This document shows, piece after piece, positions 33,343 to 41,611 of a DNA stretch of 64,000 bases. Source of the DNA: Fidelibacterota bacterium (GTDB lineage Bacteria > Fidelibacterota > Marinisomatia > Marinisomatales > UBA1611); assembly GCA_018658715.1 (NCBI GenBank), contig JABHUQ010000084.1, forward strand, positions 1 to 64,000, given 5' to 3'. The stretch's first letter is position 1. Each line of letters begins with the position of its first letter. The notes below the pieces were generated by a model, which saw only the letters and a program-made list of their open reading frames with translations, was not told where the DNA came from and searched no databases. The translations under genes and the position numbers were made by a program.

Positions 33343-36333
33343 TTACCATTCATCATCATCCCATTCATCCTCCTCATCACTTTCTTCTTCGCCAAAATTA
33401 TATCCATTTTCGTCGAAATATTGTTTCACAATATTAGATATATCTTTTTGACCTTTCATAGCCCAAATAAAATCACGTATACCTTCTAACATGGCAGTTG
33501 TATCCCCATCCAAGGCTATCAAATGTTCTCCATAAATATTGGAAGCATCATCATCCTCAAATAAATCAGTTGTAGGTAGGAAGGGAGCTGGCATTTTTGT
33601 TCCAGGCATAATAACCATCGGATCTTTTAACCAGTCTACAATCCAATCAGCACGAAGGCGATCTTTTGCCATGGCTAAATTCGGCGCCCAAGCTTGAGCA
33701 CCTTGAATTGGGAATGTTGAACCATAGAAATGGCAATTGTCACATGCACCGAAATCTGTACTTGCTAACTTTTCACCGGCTTTTATTTTCCTTCCCCAAG
33801 AAATGGAATGATCTGTTTCATAAGCTAATAACTGATCATCGGCGAATTGGAATGAACGTATGATAGAATTCCATTGATCATCTGTCATATTAAAAGAAGG
33901 CATCCTTACTTGTAAATTCGGTCTAATGGTTGTTGGACCATTAAAGAATTTGAATAACCAATCAGGTTGTGTTTTACGTCCTTGGGTGTTCAAGCTAGGT
34001 GGAGAAAATTCTGCAGAACCTATTACATCAACAATTTGACCACCAAAATTGTCAATAATATGGCATCCTTGACAATTAAACTCTTTAATAAGCTTACGAC
34101 CTTCATACACTAGTTCATCGCTGACATATTGGTCAGCGTGCATTTTTAGACTGACTTCATCTTCCGAAAGACTTAATATTGCTGTAACCAGTGCTTCAAT
34201 TTCTAAATCACTAAATCCGAAATTGGGCATTCGCAATTTATCTTCAGCAGGAGATTCTTTCCCATGGTCAAAGATTCGAGGGTTTTCCAGTTTACGTCTA
34301 AACCAAGCATGATTCACGTGTTCTATATCATGGATATAGCCAAAATCAAGTTTATCAACTGGTTTGGAACCTTCAAATGTTAATTCTGTTCCAATGGGTT
34401 TTGCATCTTCATACCCTGGAATATTGTGACAACCAAAGCAACCATAATACCTGAAACTTTTATCAGCGACAAAATCCATTTTTTCATCATGAGACATATT
34501 TGCTAAAGTAGATTTTGCGAATGCTTCTGTATTCATTTTAGATAGCCAACCAAAAGCAATATTTTCTAATTGTTTTTTATCCAATTCAATATCATCCATT
34601 GCTTCAAAATCAGGGTTTGTGAAGGATCTTAAGTAGGCAGTGATATCCTTAGCTTCTTGGTCAGATAATCTCAAATCAGGCATGCGGGTTTCGGGCCAAT
34701 ATTCACTCGGATTTTTAATCCAATTATACACCCATTTAGCAGATCCTTTTGATCCAAGTCCAATCAAATTTGGTCCATGGTCCTTAAGGATGGATTCAAT
34801 TGAAATACCATCTGACATATTTGCTTCATCCGGTTCGACAATATGGCAACCACGACAACCTACAGCATTAAAAAGTTCTTCCCCTTTAACCGCATCACCC
34901 ATAAATCTATGATCGTTTTCAGTTGATACTTCTTTCCCATTTGGGAATAAATAATTAACCATAGTCATAATTTCAGTATCATTACGTTTTATCATATCTG
35001 GGCTAGAATTATTGTCCTGCCCAAAGAAGTGTGGCATCCGAGTATTATGTCTGAATTCTTTTGGAGATTTTATCCACTTTGCTGTCCAGCTTTTATTTAA
35101 TTTTTCAGAAACTTTTGCTAAATCTGGTCCTGCTTTCCGTCGCTCTTGATATCGTTGAATTAAGTGACATCCATTACATCCACTTTTTTCGATTAGAGAA
35201 AGGCCAAGTGTGAGTTGGTCTGCATCATTTATATAAGCTTCTTTTTGATGACATTTAAAACAGCTAGCTTCTGTATAATTAGATGGAAGCATTGGTTGCA
35301 ACCAATGATGCATTTGTTCCCAATCATACTCTTCTTCCCACCGTGCTTTTTCCTCATCCGAATCGGGCATATGGACTGCCGAGACAAACGATGTTCCGCG
35401 TGCTCTCCCAGAGTGACATCCTGTACAACCAAATTCCGTCATTGGATGTGGAGATGCTGAACTTAAGTATGTTTCCAAATTAGGATGAGATCTAAAAGGT
35501 TGTTCTGCTTCAGCAAAATCTGGATTTGTAATGCCTAAATGACAACTGGTGCATCTATCCACCGATGGAACTTGTGTGAAATTCACATTATACTTAATGT
35601 CTGGTACAACAATTTGTTTAACCTTGTAATATGGATTCATAAAATCAAGAATAGGCAAATCACGAACTAAATCACCTACTTTATTCATGAATGACATATG
35701 CTTTCTATCGATTTTCTCTAACTTATTTTGAACAAGTTGTACATCAGCCAAAATACGATTTAATTCTTCTGTAGAAGCTTTAACATCACGATTCATTTCT
35801 TTTATAAAAAGTTCAGTATTAGCAATGTCCGTTTCAGTTGCTTCTTTTTTTAATTTGTAATTATGAAGTAAAACATTTGCATCATCAAACGTTTGTCTAT
35901 TTTCAGCAGAATGATCTTCGCCATGATCTAATCCATGTGTATTATCTTTTTCCACCAAATATTTTAAAGCATCAATTTCTGATTTTTGACCTTGGTAATT
36001 CATATTATGTCTATAGAAAATACCTTTTAAAGTCACTAATCGAAACTCTAGAGAATCTGCCAAACTTTTTTTAGAGTTTAAAATATTTTGTGCTTCTTGA
36101 GCCTTTTCTTCATAAGAGACACGTTCATTTTTTACCGTTTCAAGCTCTTCGGCTAATTCAACTTCTGCCATTTGAATTTCAAGTTGTCTGAAATTGCGTT
36201 GATAAACTTTGTATTCGTCGTCATTATCATCGATAAACATCCAAACAAATGAAATCATAAATAGAATGCTTGAAATGGCGAACCATTTATTAAGTTGATG
36301 AATATTCCAATATCTTTCGTCGTTTTTAAACAT
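33343..36333 (-). CDS. Membrane-anchored octaheme cytochrome c with coiled-coil stem
   Basis: 996 residues. N-terminal TM helix at about 16-33, a long helical coiled-coil stem (about 38-210), then eight CxxCH heme sites beginning at Cys261, 303, 358, 386, 493, 632, 754 and 864. Several Met-Pro ligands follow (TRMPHFF, TRMPDLR, RMPNFGF, VRMPSFN, GTKMPAPF), as in repeated cytochrome c domains. The C-terminus is acidic with Trp (EEDEWDDDEW). It is the last gene of the bc operon, where cytochrome c1 or f would be, so it probably accepts electrons from the Rieske protein on the periplasmic side and hands them to the oxidases. Confidence 0.92.
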   Translation of the reverse strand: MFKNDERYWNIHQLNKWFAISSILFMISFVWMFIDDNDDEYKVYQRNFRQLEIQMAEVELAEELETVKNERVSYEEKAQEAQNILNSKKSLADSLEFRLVTLKGIFYRHNMNYQGQKSEIDALKYLVEKDNTHGLDHGEDHSAENRQTFDDANVLLHNYKLKKEATETDIANTELFIKEMNRDVKASTEELNRILADVQLVQNKLEKIDRKHMSFMNKVGDLVRDLPILDFMNPYYKVKQIVVPDIKYNVNFTQVPSVDRCTSCHLGITNPDFAEAEQPFRSHPNLETYLSSASPHPMTEFGCTGCHSGRARGTSFVSAVHMPDSDEEKARWEEEYDWEQMHHWLQPMLPSNYTEASCFKCHQKEAYINDADQLTLGLSLIEKSGCNGCHLIQRYQERRKAGPDLAKVSEKLNKSWTAKWIKSPKEFRHNTRMPHFFGQDNNSSPDMIKRNDTEIMTMVNYLFPNGKEVSTENDHRFMGDAVKGEELFNAVGCRGCHIVEPDEANMSDGISIESILKDHGPNLIGLGSKGSAKWVYNWIKNPSEYWPETRMPDLRLSDQEAKDITAYLRSFTNPDFEAMDDIELDKKQLENIAFGWLSKMNTEAFAKSTLANMSHDEKMDFVADKSFRYYGCFGCHNIPGYEDAKPIGTELTFEGSKPVDKLDFGYIHDIEHVNHAWFRRKLENPRIFDHGKESPAEDKLRMPNFGFSDLEIEALVTAILSLSEDEVSLKMHADQYVSDELVYEGRKLIKEFNCQGCHIIDNFGGQIVDVIGSAEFSPPSLNTQGRKTQPDWLFKFFNGPTTIRPNLQVRMPSFNMTDDQWNSIIRSFQFADDQLLAYETDHSISWGRKIKAGEKLASTDFGACDNCHFYGSTFPIQGAQAWAPNLAMAKDRLRADWIVDWLKDPMVIMPGTKMPAPFLPTTDLFEDDDASNIYGEHLIALDGDTTAMLEGIRDFIWAMKGQKDISNIVKQYFDENGYNFGEEESDEEDEWDDDEW

Positions 36334-36341
36334 ATGTCACT

Positions 36342-37466
36342 CTAAATGTTGAAGAACCATTCGGGAATGGCTATGATGTATTTAAGATTAAATAACCAAC
36401 GCATATACATTTTGATTGGCAAAGATAACATGGATAAACCAAACAACATTAAAAACGTATATCGCACTGGACCGATTTCCTGAAAATAATTTTTTAGCCA
36501 TGATTTGGCTAATATAATAGGGAGAATTCCCATATATCCAATTAAGACGATGAAACCAATAATTTCTCGAAGAAGAATATTTGTGGGCATTCCTGTACCT
36601 AACATTTTTACCCAAATATATTCGGATAAATTCACATTGTTCAATGGAACAACTTTATGAGCATCCCAATATTCGAATGGACCAAAGAAATTCCAGTTAG
36701 GCCCACGGAAAAAAGTACCAATTACAATCAAAAACAACCACAATACTACCCATCCATACATAAAAATAAACATTCCAATACGACGTTCTTTGAAAGAATA
36801 GTAGCCATCACCTTTTTTGTTAATATCCATATAAGGGATTGCCATCATTCCAATAATGATAAATATGGGGAAAATGATACCAGCAATCCATGGATCGAAA
36901 TACACAAGCATTTCTTGTAAGCCTAAGAAATACCATGGCGCTTTCGATGGATTTGGTGTTGCTGCAGGGTTAGCAGGTTCTTCTAATGGAGCAGCCACTA
37001 AAATGGACCAAACAATCAGAAAAACCATAAATAAAATGAGAGCAATAAATTCAATGTATACCAAATCAGGCCAAACCAATACTTTATCATCTGGATCATT
37101 GTATTCCATTGGTTTAAGGCCATTTTCTAATCGATCATCATTTTGATATGCTTGGTACATACTCCACCAAATAGCGATAAACATAGAATATATCATTAAA
37201 ATAATTGGAAAATTATCTGCTTTGGTAAGGGTAATATTGAAATTAGGATCAAAATACCCGACGACAAAAAAGAATGTAATGGCAATCATTCCACCATAAA
37301 ATCCAGGTTTAGTCCACAGACGACAAATTCCAAATTTTCGATGTATTTTTTCAAACCAATCTGTGGGTGGAAATACAAATGGAAAGGCAATAGTCAACAA
37401 TGTAAAGCTAACCGTTGGCGCTGAAAGAATATCAATTATATCTTTAAATGTTTGAAGCACAAGCAA
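36342..37466 (-). CDS. Cytochrome b C-terminal subunit of a bc-type complex (subunit IV-like)
   Basis: 374 residues with about eight to nine TM helices. The quinol-oxidation-site region reads NPSKAPWYFLGLQEMLVYFDPWIAG, so the usual PEWY motif is APWY, a variant common in bacterial bc complexes of this split type. It is much longer than plant subunit IV (about 160), with extra helices at both ends. It is translated 15 bases after the b6-like subunit and 8 bases before the octaheme cytochrome. Together with the b6-like gene it makes up the quinol:cytochrome c reductase membrane core. Confidence 0.9.
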   Translation of the reverse strand: MLVLQTFKDIIDILSAPTVSFTLLTIAFPFVFPPTDWFEKIHRKFGICRLWTKPGFYGGMIAITFFFVVGYFDPNFNITLTKADNFPIILMIYSMFIAIWWSMYQAYQNDDRLENGLKPMEYNDPDDKVLVWPDLVYIEFIALILFMVFLIVWSILVAAPLEEPANPAATPNPSKAPWYFLGLQEMLVYFDPWIAGIIFPIFIIIGMMAIPYMDINKKGDGYYSFKERRIGMFIFMYGWVVLWLFLIVIGTFFRGPNWNFFGPFEYWDAHKVVPLNNVNLSEYIWVKMLGTGMPTNILLREIIGFIVLIGYMGILPIILAKSWLKNYFQEIGPVRYTFLMLFGLSMLSLPIKMYMRWLFNLKYIIAIPEWFFNI

Positions 37467-37481
37467 CCTCGTAATTTGAGT

Positions 37482-38273
37482 TTAGAGTGGACCTGAAATG
37501 CCGCCATCTTTCCGGATTCTCCAGAAGTGAACAGCCATCAAAATCATCACAATGAATGGAACACCAATACAGTGTAATACATAGAAGCGTAATAAAGATG
37601 CTTCCCCAACAAATCGTCCACCTAATAAGGCAAAACGAACATCCGAACCTGCATGGACTAAATTAATATCTCCAATCGCTAATAAAGATGCACCTGGTCC
37701 TTCATGCCCAATAAATGGATGAGCACGTGCCATATTTGTTCCAACTGTAATGGCCCAAATAGCTAATTGATCCCAAGGAAGTAAATATCCAGTAAAGGAT
37801 AAAAACAAGGTTAAAGTCATGAGTAATACACCCACTCCCCAATTGAATTCTCGTGGTGGCTTATAGGATCCAGTCATGAATACACGGAGCATATGCAACC
37901 AAACCGTTAGAACCATTGCATGGGCACCCCAACGATGTAATTCACGCATAATACCAAGTGGGACCTGTTCTGTCATATCGATTATATCAGTATATGCATA
38001 TTCGACTGTTGGCCTATAATAAAACATGAGAAGAATTCCTGTTATGGTGAGAACGATGAATAGGAAGAAGGATAATCCACCCATACACCATGTATACCCA
38101 ATTTTAACCGCATGTTTTGGTATGCGAGCAGGATGAAGGTGGAGGAAGACACTCCCCAAAATCGCTTGCATGCGTTGACGTCTTGAACGAGGGACACCAG
38201 ATCGAATAATTGATTTCCAAACCTGAGATTCTCCCATTCTTTCTAAGAATGATTTTTTATTTTTATTTTCCAT
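37482..38273 (-). CDS. Cytochrome b6-like subunit of a bc-type complex
   Basis: 263 residues with four core TM helices. Heme b ligands: His113 (ELHRWGAH) and His127 (WLHMLRVF), 14 apart, and His234 (YVLHCIG) and His249 (MAVHFWRI), 15 apart, the spacing of cytochrome b6. Cys63 in YTWCMGGLSFF aligns without gaps to Cys35 of b6 (YCLGG, 22 residues before YYRPTV), the covalent heme c(i) site. The N-terminal 50 residues are basic and cytoplasmic. It oxidises or reduces quinone with the C-terminal subunit and Rieske. Gene order: HEAT, Rieske, this, C-terminal subunit, octaheme cytochrome. Confidence 0.94.
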   Translation of the reverse strand: MENKNKKSFLERMGESQVWKSIIRSGVPRSRRQRMQAILGSVFLHLHPARIPKHAVKIGYTWCMGGLSFFLFIVLTITGILLMFYYRPTVEYAYTDIIDMTEQVPLGIMRELHRWGAHAMVLTVWLHMLRVFMTGSYKPPREFNWGVGVLLMTLTLFLSFTGYLLPWDQLAIWAITVGTNMARAHPFIGHEGPGASLLAIGDINLVHAGSDVRFALLGGRFVGEASLLRFYVLHCIGVPFIVMILMAVHFWRIRKDGGISGPL

Positions 38274-38291
38274 ATTAGTTTAGAATTCCTA

Positions 38292-38840
38292 TTATACTTT
38301 TAAGAAGGATTCGGCATTTTCCCATTCGCCTTTTTCCCATTTGAAACTTTTTGTTTTATCTACAAGAATTTGTCCATCTGTTGCAACAGAAATTTTATAT
38401 CGTTCCAAGGGCCGAGGGGCAGGCCCCTCAAAGTTGATACCAGTCATACGAAATCCACTACCATGGCATGGACATTTAAATTTATTTTCAGTCCCAAGCC
38501 AATTAGGTGTGCACCCTAAGTGTGTACAAACGGTTGAAAGGGCAAAAATAGATTCTTCATCTCTTACCATCCATACATTAAATTTCTTTTTGTATCGAGT
38601 ATCCACAAAATTAGATGCATAATCATTTGGAAATCCTGCTTTGAATGTTTGAGGTGGTTCGAATAATACGTTTGGAAATAGAAATCGAACAATTACGGTA
38701 AAAAATCCACCAGTCGCAACAGAAAATGCAATCCAACCCACTGTCATCCATCGGAAAAAACCGCGGCGCCCAAGCGCATTATCATCTTTTTCTGCTGGAG
38801 ATACAGAAGCAGGCGGTGTTGTTTTTATGTCTTCAGTCAT
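38292..38840 (-). CDS. Rieske 2Fe-2S protein of the bc-type complex
   Basis: 182 residues. A Tat-like twin-arginine segment (GRRGFFRWM) precedes a single TM anchor (about 33-55). The cluster box CTHLGCTPNW and CPCHGSGF supplies the two Cys and two His ligands plus the disulfide pair. It carries electrons from quinol at the Qo site to the cytochrome c partner on the periplasmic side. It lies 3 bases downstream of the HEAT gene and 18 bases before the b6-like gene. Confidence 0.95.
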   Translation of the reverse strand: MTEDIKTTPPASVSPAEKDDNALGRRGFFRWMTVGWIAFSVATGGFFTVIVRFLFPNVLFEPPQTFKAGFPNDYASNFVDTRYKKKFNVWMVRDEESIFALSTVCTHLGCTPNWLGTENKFKCPCHGSGFRMTGINFEGPAPRPLERYKISVATDGQILVDKTKSFKWEKGEWENAESFLKV

Positions 38841-38843
38841 AAT

Positions 38844-39719
38844 TTAAATAACCCTATTGTATGCTGATTTTAATGATTTTATTGCTGCATCACGAATTGT
38901 CAAATTAGGCTCGGATGTAGCAACTATTGCTAATTGATCTTCAAATTGGTTGTCGGGGTATTGTGCTGCAATATGAATAGCCACAAGCATAGCTTGGTTT
39001 TTTTCACTTTCATCAACTTCAGGAAAAGATTCAAAGTAGGATCTATTCATTAAATTGGTAATAATGTGATTCCCAGAATGGTCACCCATTTTTGCTAGGG
39101 CTATTGCAGAATCCCAACGAATATTTGGTTCTTCATCTTCTAATAATATTTTTAATGTAGGAATAGATTCTAAATGTCCAATTTTACCTAATGCAATTGT
39201 GGCAGCTAAACGTTCTTCCACAATTTTAGAATTCAGAGATAATTGATTTAATGATTGTGCTGCATCATGATATTGAATCATTCCAATGGCTTGAATAGCC
39301 GCCAACCGAGAAAATCGATCTTCATCAGATAGCCCACTTAATAATGTTGGACCAAAAACATTTCTTCCTGTTTGCCCCATTGCTAATGCTAAATATGTTC
39401 GAACTTTGGCATTGTCATGAATCGATTTATTATAAGCGGATATCATTTGATTATTGAAATCCATCTCTTCAGGAATTAAATCTGGTTGTGATAAAATTTT
39501 AGATAATTCATAAGCAGATTGCCACCGTTTAGATGCAGACCCTGCTCGGACATCATTTAAATAGTCATAAGCATTGTTGGATTCAAATGTAATAAATTTG
39601 AATAGAAGAAAAAATACAGCACCAAATATCGCAATCATAAAAGGAACTAGGAAAAAGGAATAAAACAGGACATATACCCGGCTATTTTCTTTTGCGTTTA
39701 ATTTATCTTTTAGGCTCAT
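38844..39719 (-). CDS. Membrane-anchored HEAT-repeat protein in the bc operon
   Basis: 291 residues. An N-terminal TM (about 17-40) is followed by about five HEAT/armadillo-type helical pairs: DEDRFSRLAAIQAIGMIQYHD, SKIVEERLAATIALGKIGH, EEPNIRWDSAIALAKMGDH and EPNLTIRDAAIKSLKSAY. HEAT scaffolds bind other proteins. Its place directly before Rieske, with adjoining start and stop codons on both sides, suggests a periplasmic scaffold that is a subunit or assembly factor of the bc complex or holds it to the oxidases. That role is inference. Confidence 0.85.
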   Translation of the reverse strand: MSLKDKLNAKENSRVYVLFYSFFLVPFMIAIFGAVFFLLFKFITFESNNAYDYLNDVRAGSASKRWQSAYELSKILSQPDLIPEEMDFNNQMISAYNKSIHDNAKVRTYLALAMGQTGRNVFGPTLLSGLSDEDRFSRLAAIQAIGMIQYHDAAQSLNQLSLNSKIVEERLAATIALGKIGHLESIPTLKILLEDEEPNIRWDSAIALAKMGDHSGNHIITNLMNRSYFESFPEVDESEKNQAMLVAIHIAAQYPDNQFEDQLAIVATSEPNLTIRDAAIKSLKSAYNRVI

Positions 39720-39872
39720 TTAATTATTTTTTGATTTTAGTTCAACTTTGTTCCATATAATATTAACACGTTTTTCCAATTTTCTGACTTTTCGTTTCAT
39801 AGAAAAAATCTCACTAACTAAAAGTAAAGCAAAAATAAATGTTAATACTGTAATTAAGGGAAAAATATTCAT
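39720..39872 (-). CDS. Small single-TM protein with basic amphipathic tail (50 residues)
   Basis: ATG 39870-39872 overlaps the stop of the upstream small gene (TAATG), and its TAA (39720-39722) abuts the HEAT ATG at 39719. One TM (LITVLTFIFALLLVSEIF) is followed by a Lys/Arg-rich helix (MKRKVRKLEKRV) that would lie in the cytoplasm. It is below common length cutoffs, but the gap-free fit between neighbours makes it a real gene. It is probably a minor subunit of the bc complex. Confidence 0.75.
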   Translation of the reverse strand: MNIFPLITVLTFIFALLLVSEIFSMKRKVRKLEKRVNIIWNKVELKSKNN

Positions 39873-40024
39873 TATTCGCCTGTAACTTGATTTGAGTCAT
39901 TTTTTAATTGTAATCCGAGTAATATTGGGAAAAAGAATAATATAACCAAGCCTACAACAAGGATACCAACTGCCCAATGCAAGTGATTCATTAACCATGA
40001 GAGTGTTAACCATTCAAAATTCAT
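39872..40024 (-). CDS. Small single-TM protein (50 residues) in the bc operon
   Basis: ATG 40022-40024 starts 1 base beyond the preceding small gene's stop; the frame is open to 40081 but that part is the coding region of the other small gene in another frame. Sequence features: MNFEWLTLSWLMNHLHWAVG, one TM helix (VGILVVGLVILFFFPILLGL), and a polar tail. The aromatic/His N-terminus would lie in the periplasm. The TAA overlaps the next ATG by one base. No known family. Confidence 0.72.
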   Translation of the reverse strand: MNFEWLTLSWLMNHLHWAVGILVVGLVILFFFPILLGLQLKNDSNQVTGE

Positions 40025-40025
40025 T

Positions 40026-40136
40026 TTACAAAATCCAATATACCATTGTGATATAAATAAGAAGTAATAGAGTTGTAACAACCATAGATATCCATTGCGA
40101 TCGACTTATTTTAGGTGTTGAACTACTGGGTGTCAT
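40026..40136 (-). CDS. Small single-TM protein (36 residues) in the bc operon
   Basis: ATG 40134-40136 begins 1 base after the stop of the SRPBCC-repeat gene; TAA at 40026-40028 is 1 base before the next ATG. The N-terminus is polar (MTPSSSTPKISRSQW) and then one TM helix runs to the end (VVTTLLLLIYITMVYWIL). Size and design resemble the tiny single-helix subunits (PetL, PetM or PetN type) of cytochrome b6f, though no sequence relation can be claimed. Confidence 0.65.
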   Translation of the reverse strand: MTPSSSTPKISRSQWISMVVTTLLLLIYITMVYWIL

Positions 40137-40137
40137 A

Positions 40138-41439
40138 TTATGATTTTGCTCTTTTGGCTTTTACAACAGCTGATTTAATTTTGCCACGAAGAACTTTATT
40201 CTCAAGCGCATTAATTTCATCCATATTTCCCGCAACACCATCCCCAATTAATCGATTTATTAATTTTTCTTCTGTTTCTTGGGGAACAGCATCCGTAATT
40301 GGTTGAGCTTTTTGTATTTCAGGCATGGGAGGCCTTTCTGATTTCCCTCGATTAATTTTCACAACCAATGCTTTTGCCTTACCGCGTGTTGCCTTGTTCT
40401 CAATACCATTAATGTATTCTTTATCCCCATCTAATGCTTTATTAACAGCGATGGCAATCAAATCGTCAGAACTTAATTCAACAGGTGAATCAAATAATTG
40501 CGTGGCGCCACCTTCCGGTTTTTTCGGTTTTGGAGGAGTCACACCTGTTCTTTTAGCTTTTACAACTCCAGCTTTTGCCATGCCACGAATAGGTTTTTCA
40601 AGAATATTATTGATAAAATCCATATTCCCTTCCATACCCATATTGATGGCGTATGCAATATAATCTTCACGAGATTCGAAGCCATCAAATTGAGATGCAG
40701 CAGATTGTCCGCTTTCATCTCCTTCATCAGACTGATTATAATCAACTTTGGGCACAATAGACTCTAAAGTTGTAAGTGTGTGTGCCTCTCTGTTATAAAA
40801 TCTGAAAAGTGATAGAAACGAAAAGAACCCTTTACTCTGTTTCTTGTAATTAACTAAAACACCATTGTCATGAGAATCTAGTGAAATAGTCATTTGTTCT
40901 GTGTATAATGGGCTAAACCGCATTTCTAGAACTAATTCTTTTTCTTTTTCAATGGAAACAATTTTACAATTGAAATAATGTGATAAAGAAAAGGGTCTGA
41001 TTTTAAAAAGTGTTCCTGCATTTAATTCAATACGATCAAATGAATATTGAGTTACATAACGATCTGTTTCAACAACGGGTAATGCGCGTTGGACTCTTGG
41101 CATCCATACATTCAGTAATTCAAAAGATGTGATTGTTCTCCACAGAATATTTGGTGTCGTTGAGAAAAATCGTTGTATATGACATTCTGCTATAAAAGGA
41201 GTATAGGACGCATTGGCAAAATAGGTTTCAGGAGTTGGGAATTCTGGAGATTGATAATTAGGAGATCTTCGAGTCACACCAGATAATTTAATTTCATGTG
41301 ATGTATAATGATTCACTCGCCCATCAGCAGTTTCAACTTCATACCGCGTTGGATAGTAAAATATTTTTTTTAATGTCCCGTCTTCCCCTGTTGAAAGAAC
41401 TTTACAGGTTGTCCCTAAATCGACCTGATGTAAACTCAT
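40138..41439 (-). CDS. SRPBCC (START-like) protein with three C-terminal RGKxKAxVVK repeats
   Basis: 433 residues, cytoplasmic. Residues about 75-235 look like a SRPBCC/polyketide-cyclase ligand-binding fold (AECHIQRFFSTTPNILWRTI, ELLNVWMPRVQRALPV, LVLEMRFSPLYTEQMTISLD). The C-terminal half has three related units of about 38 residues: YAINMGMEGNMDFINNILEK-PIRGMAKAGVVKAKR; IAVNKALDGDKEYINGIENK-ATRGKAKALVVKINR; LIGDGVAGNMDEINALENK-VLRGKIKSAVVKAKR. Linkers are Pro/Lys-rich. Unknown role. As first gene of the bc operon it may bind quinone, heme or lipid, or guide assembly. No homologous family is known to me. Confidence 0.75.
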   Translation of the reverse strand: MSLHQVDLGTTCKVLSTGEDGTLKKIFYYPTRYEVETADGRVNHYTSHEIKLSGVTRRSPNYQSPEFPTPETYFANASYTPFIAECHIQRFFSTTPNILWRTITSFELLNVWMPRVQRALPVVETDRYVTQYSFDRIELNAGTLFKIRPFSLSHYFNCKIVSIEKEKELVLEMRFSPLYTEQMTISLDSHDNGVLVNYKKQSKGFFSFLSLFRFYNREAHTLTTLESIVPKVDYNQSDEGDESGQSAASQFDGFESREDYIAYAINMGMEGNMDFINNILEKPIRGMAKAGVVKAKRTGVTPPKPKKPEGGATQLFDSPVELSSDDLIAIAVNKALDGDKEYINGIENKATRGKAKALVVKINRGKSERPPMPEIQKAQPITDAVPQETEEKLINRLIGDGVAGNMDEINALENKVLRGKIKSAVVKAKRAKS

Positions 41440-41611
41440 ACTCTCTTCATTTAAATATATTGTTTCTTGATATTAACGTTGATAAATCCAATTTTGGTAT
41501 CAAATACAGACGCAGAAGGTATTATGATAATACTTTAAATGAAAAAAAATATTTCATTTTTTATGCATATGGTTTTAAGATCAATTAAATGATTAAATTA
41601 TTTATCTATTT

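Noticed and set aside
35215-35483. Overlapping frames opposite the heme-binding region of the octaheme cytochrome
   Set aside because: Antisense shadows of conserved CxxCH-containing sequence; no ribosome site or motif.
41461-41500. TTGAT half-sites (TTGATATTAACGTTGAT) between the bc operon and ctaA as an FNR operator
   Set aside because: The two half-sites are in direct rather than inverted orientation and the spacing does not fit TTGAT-N4-ATCAA.
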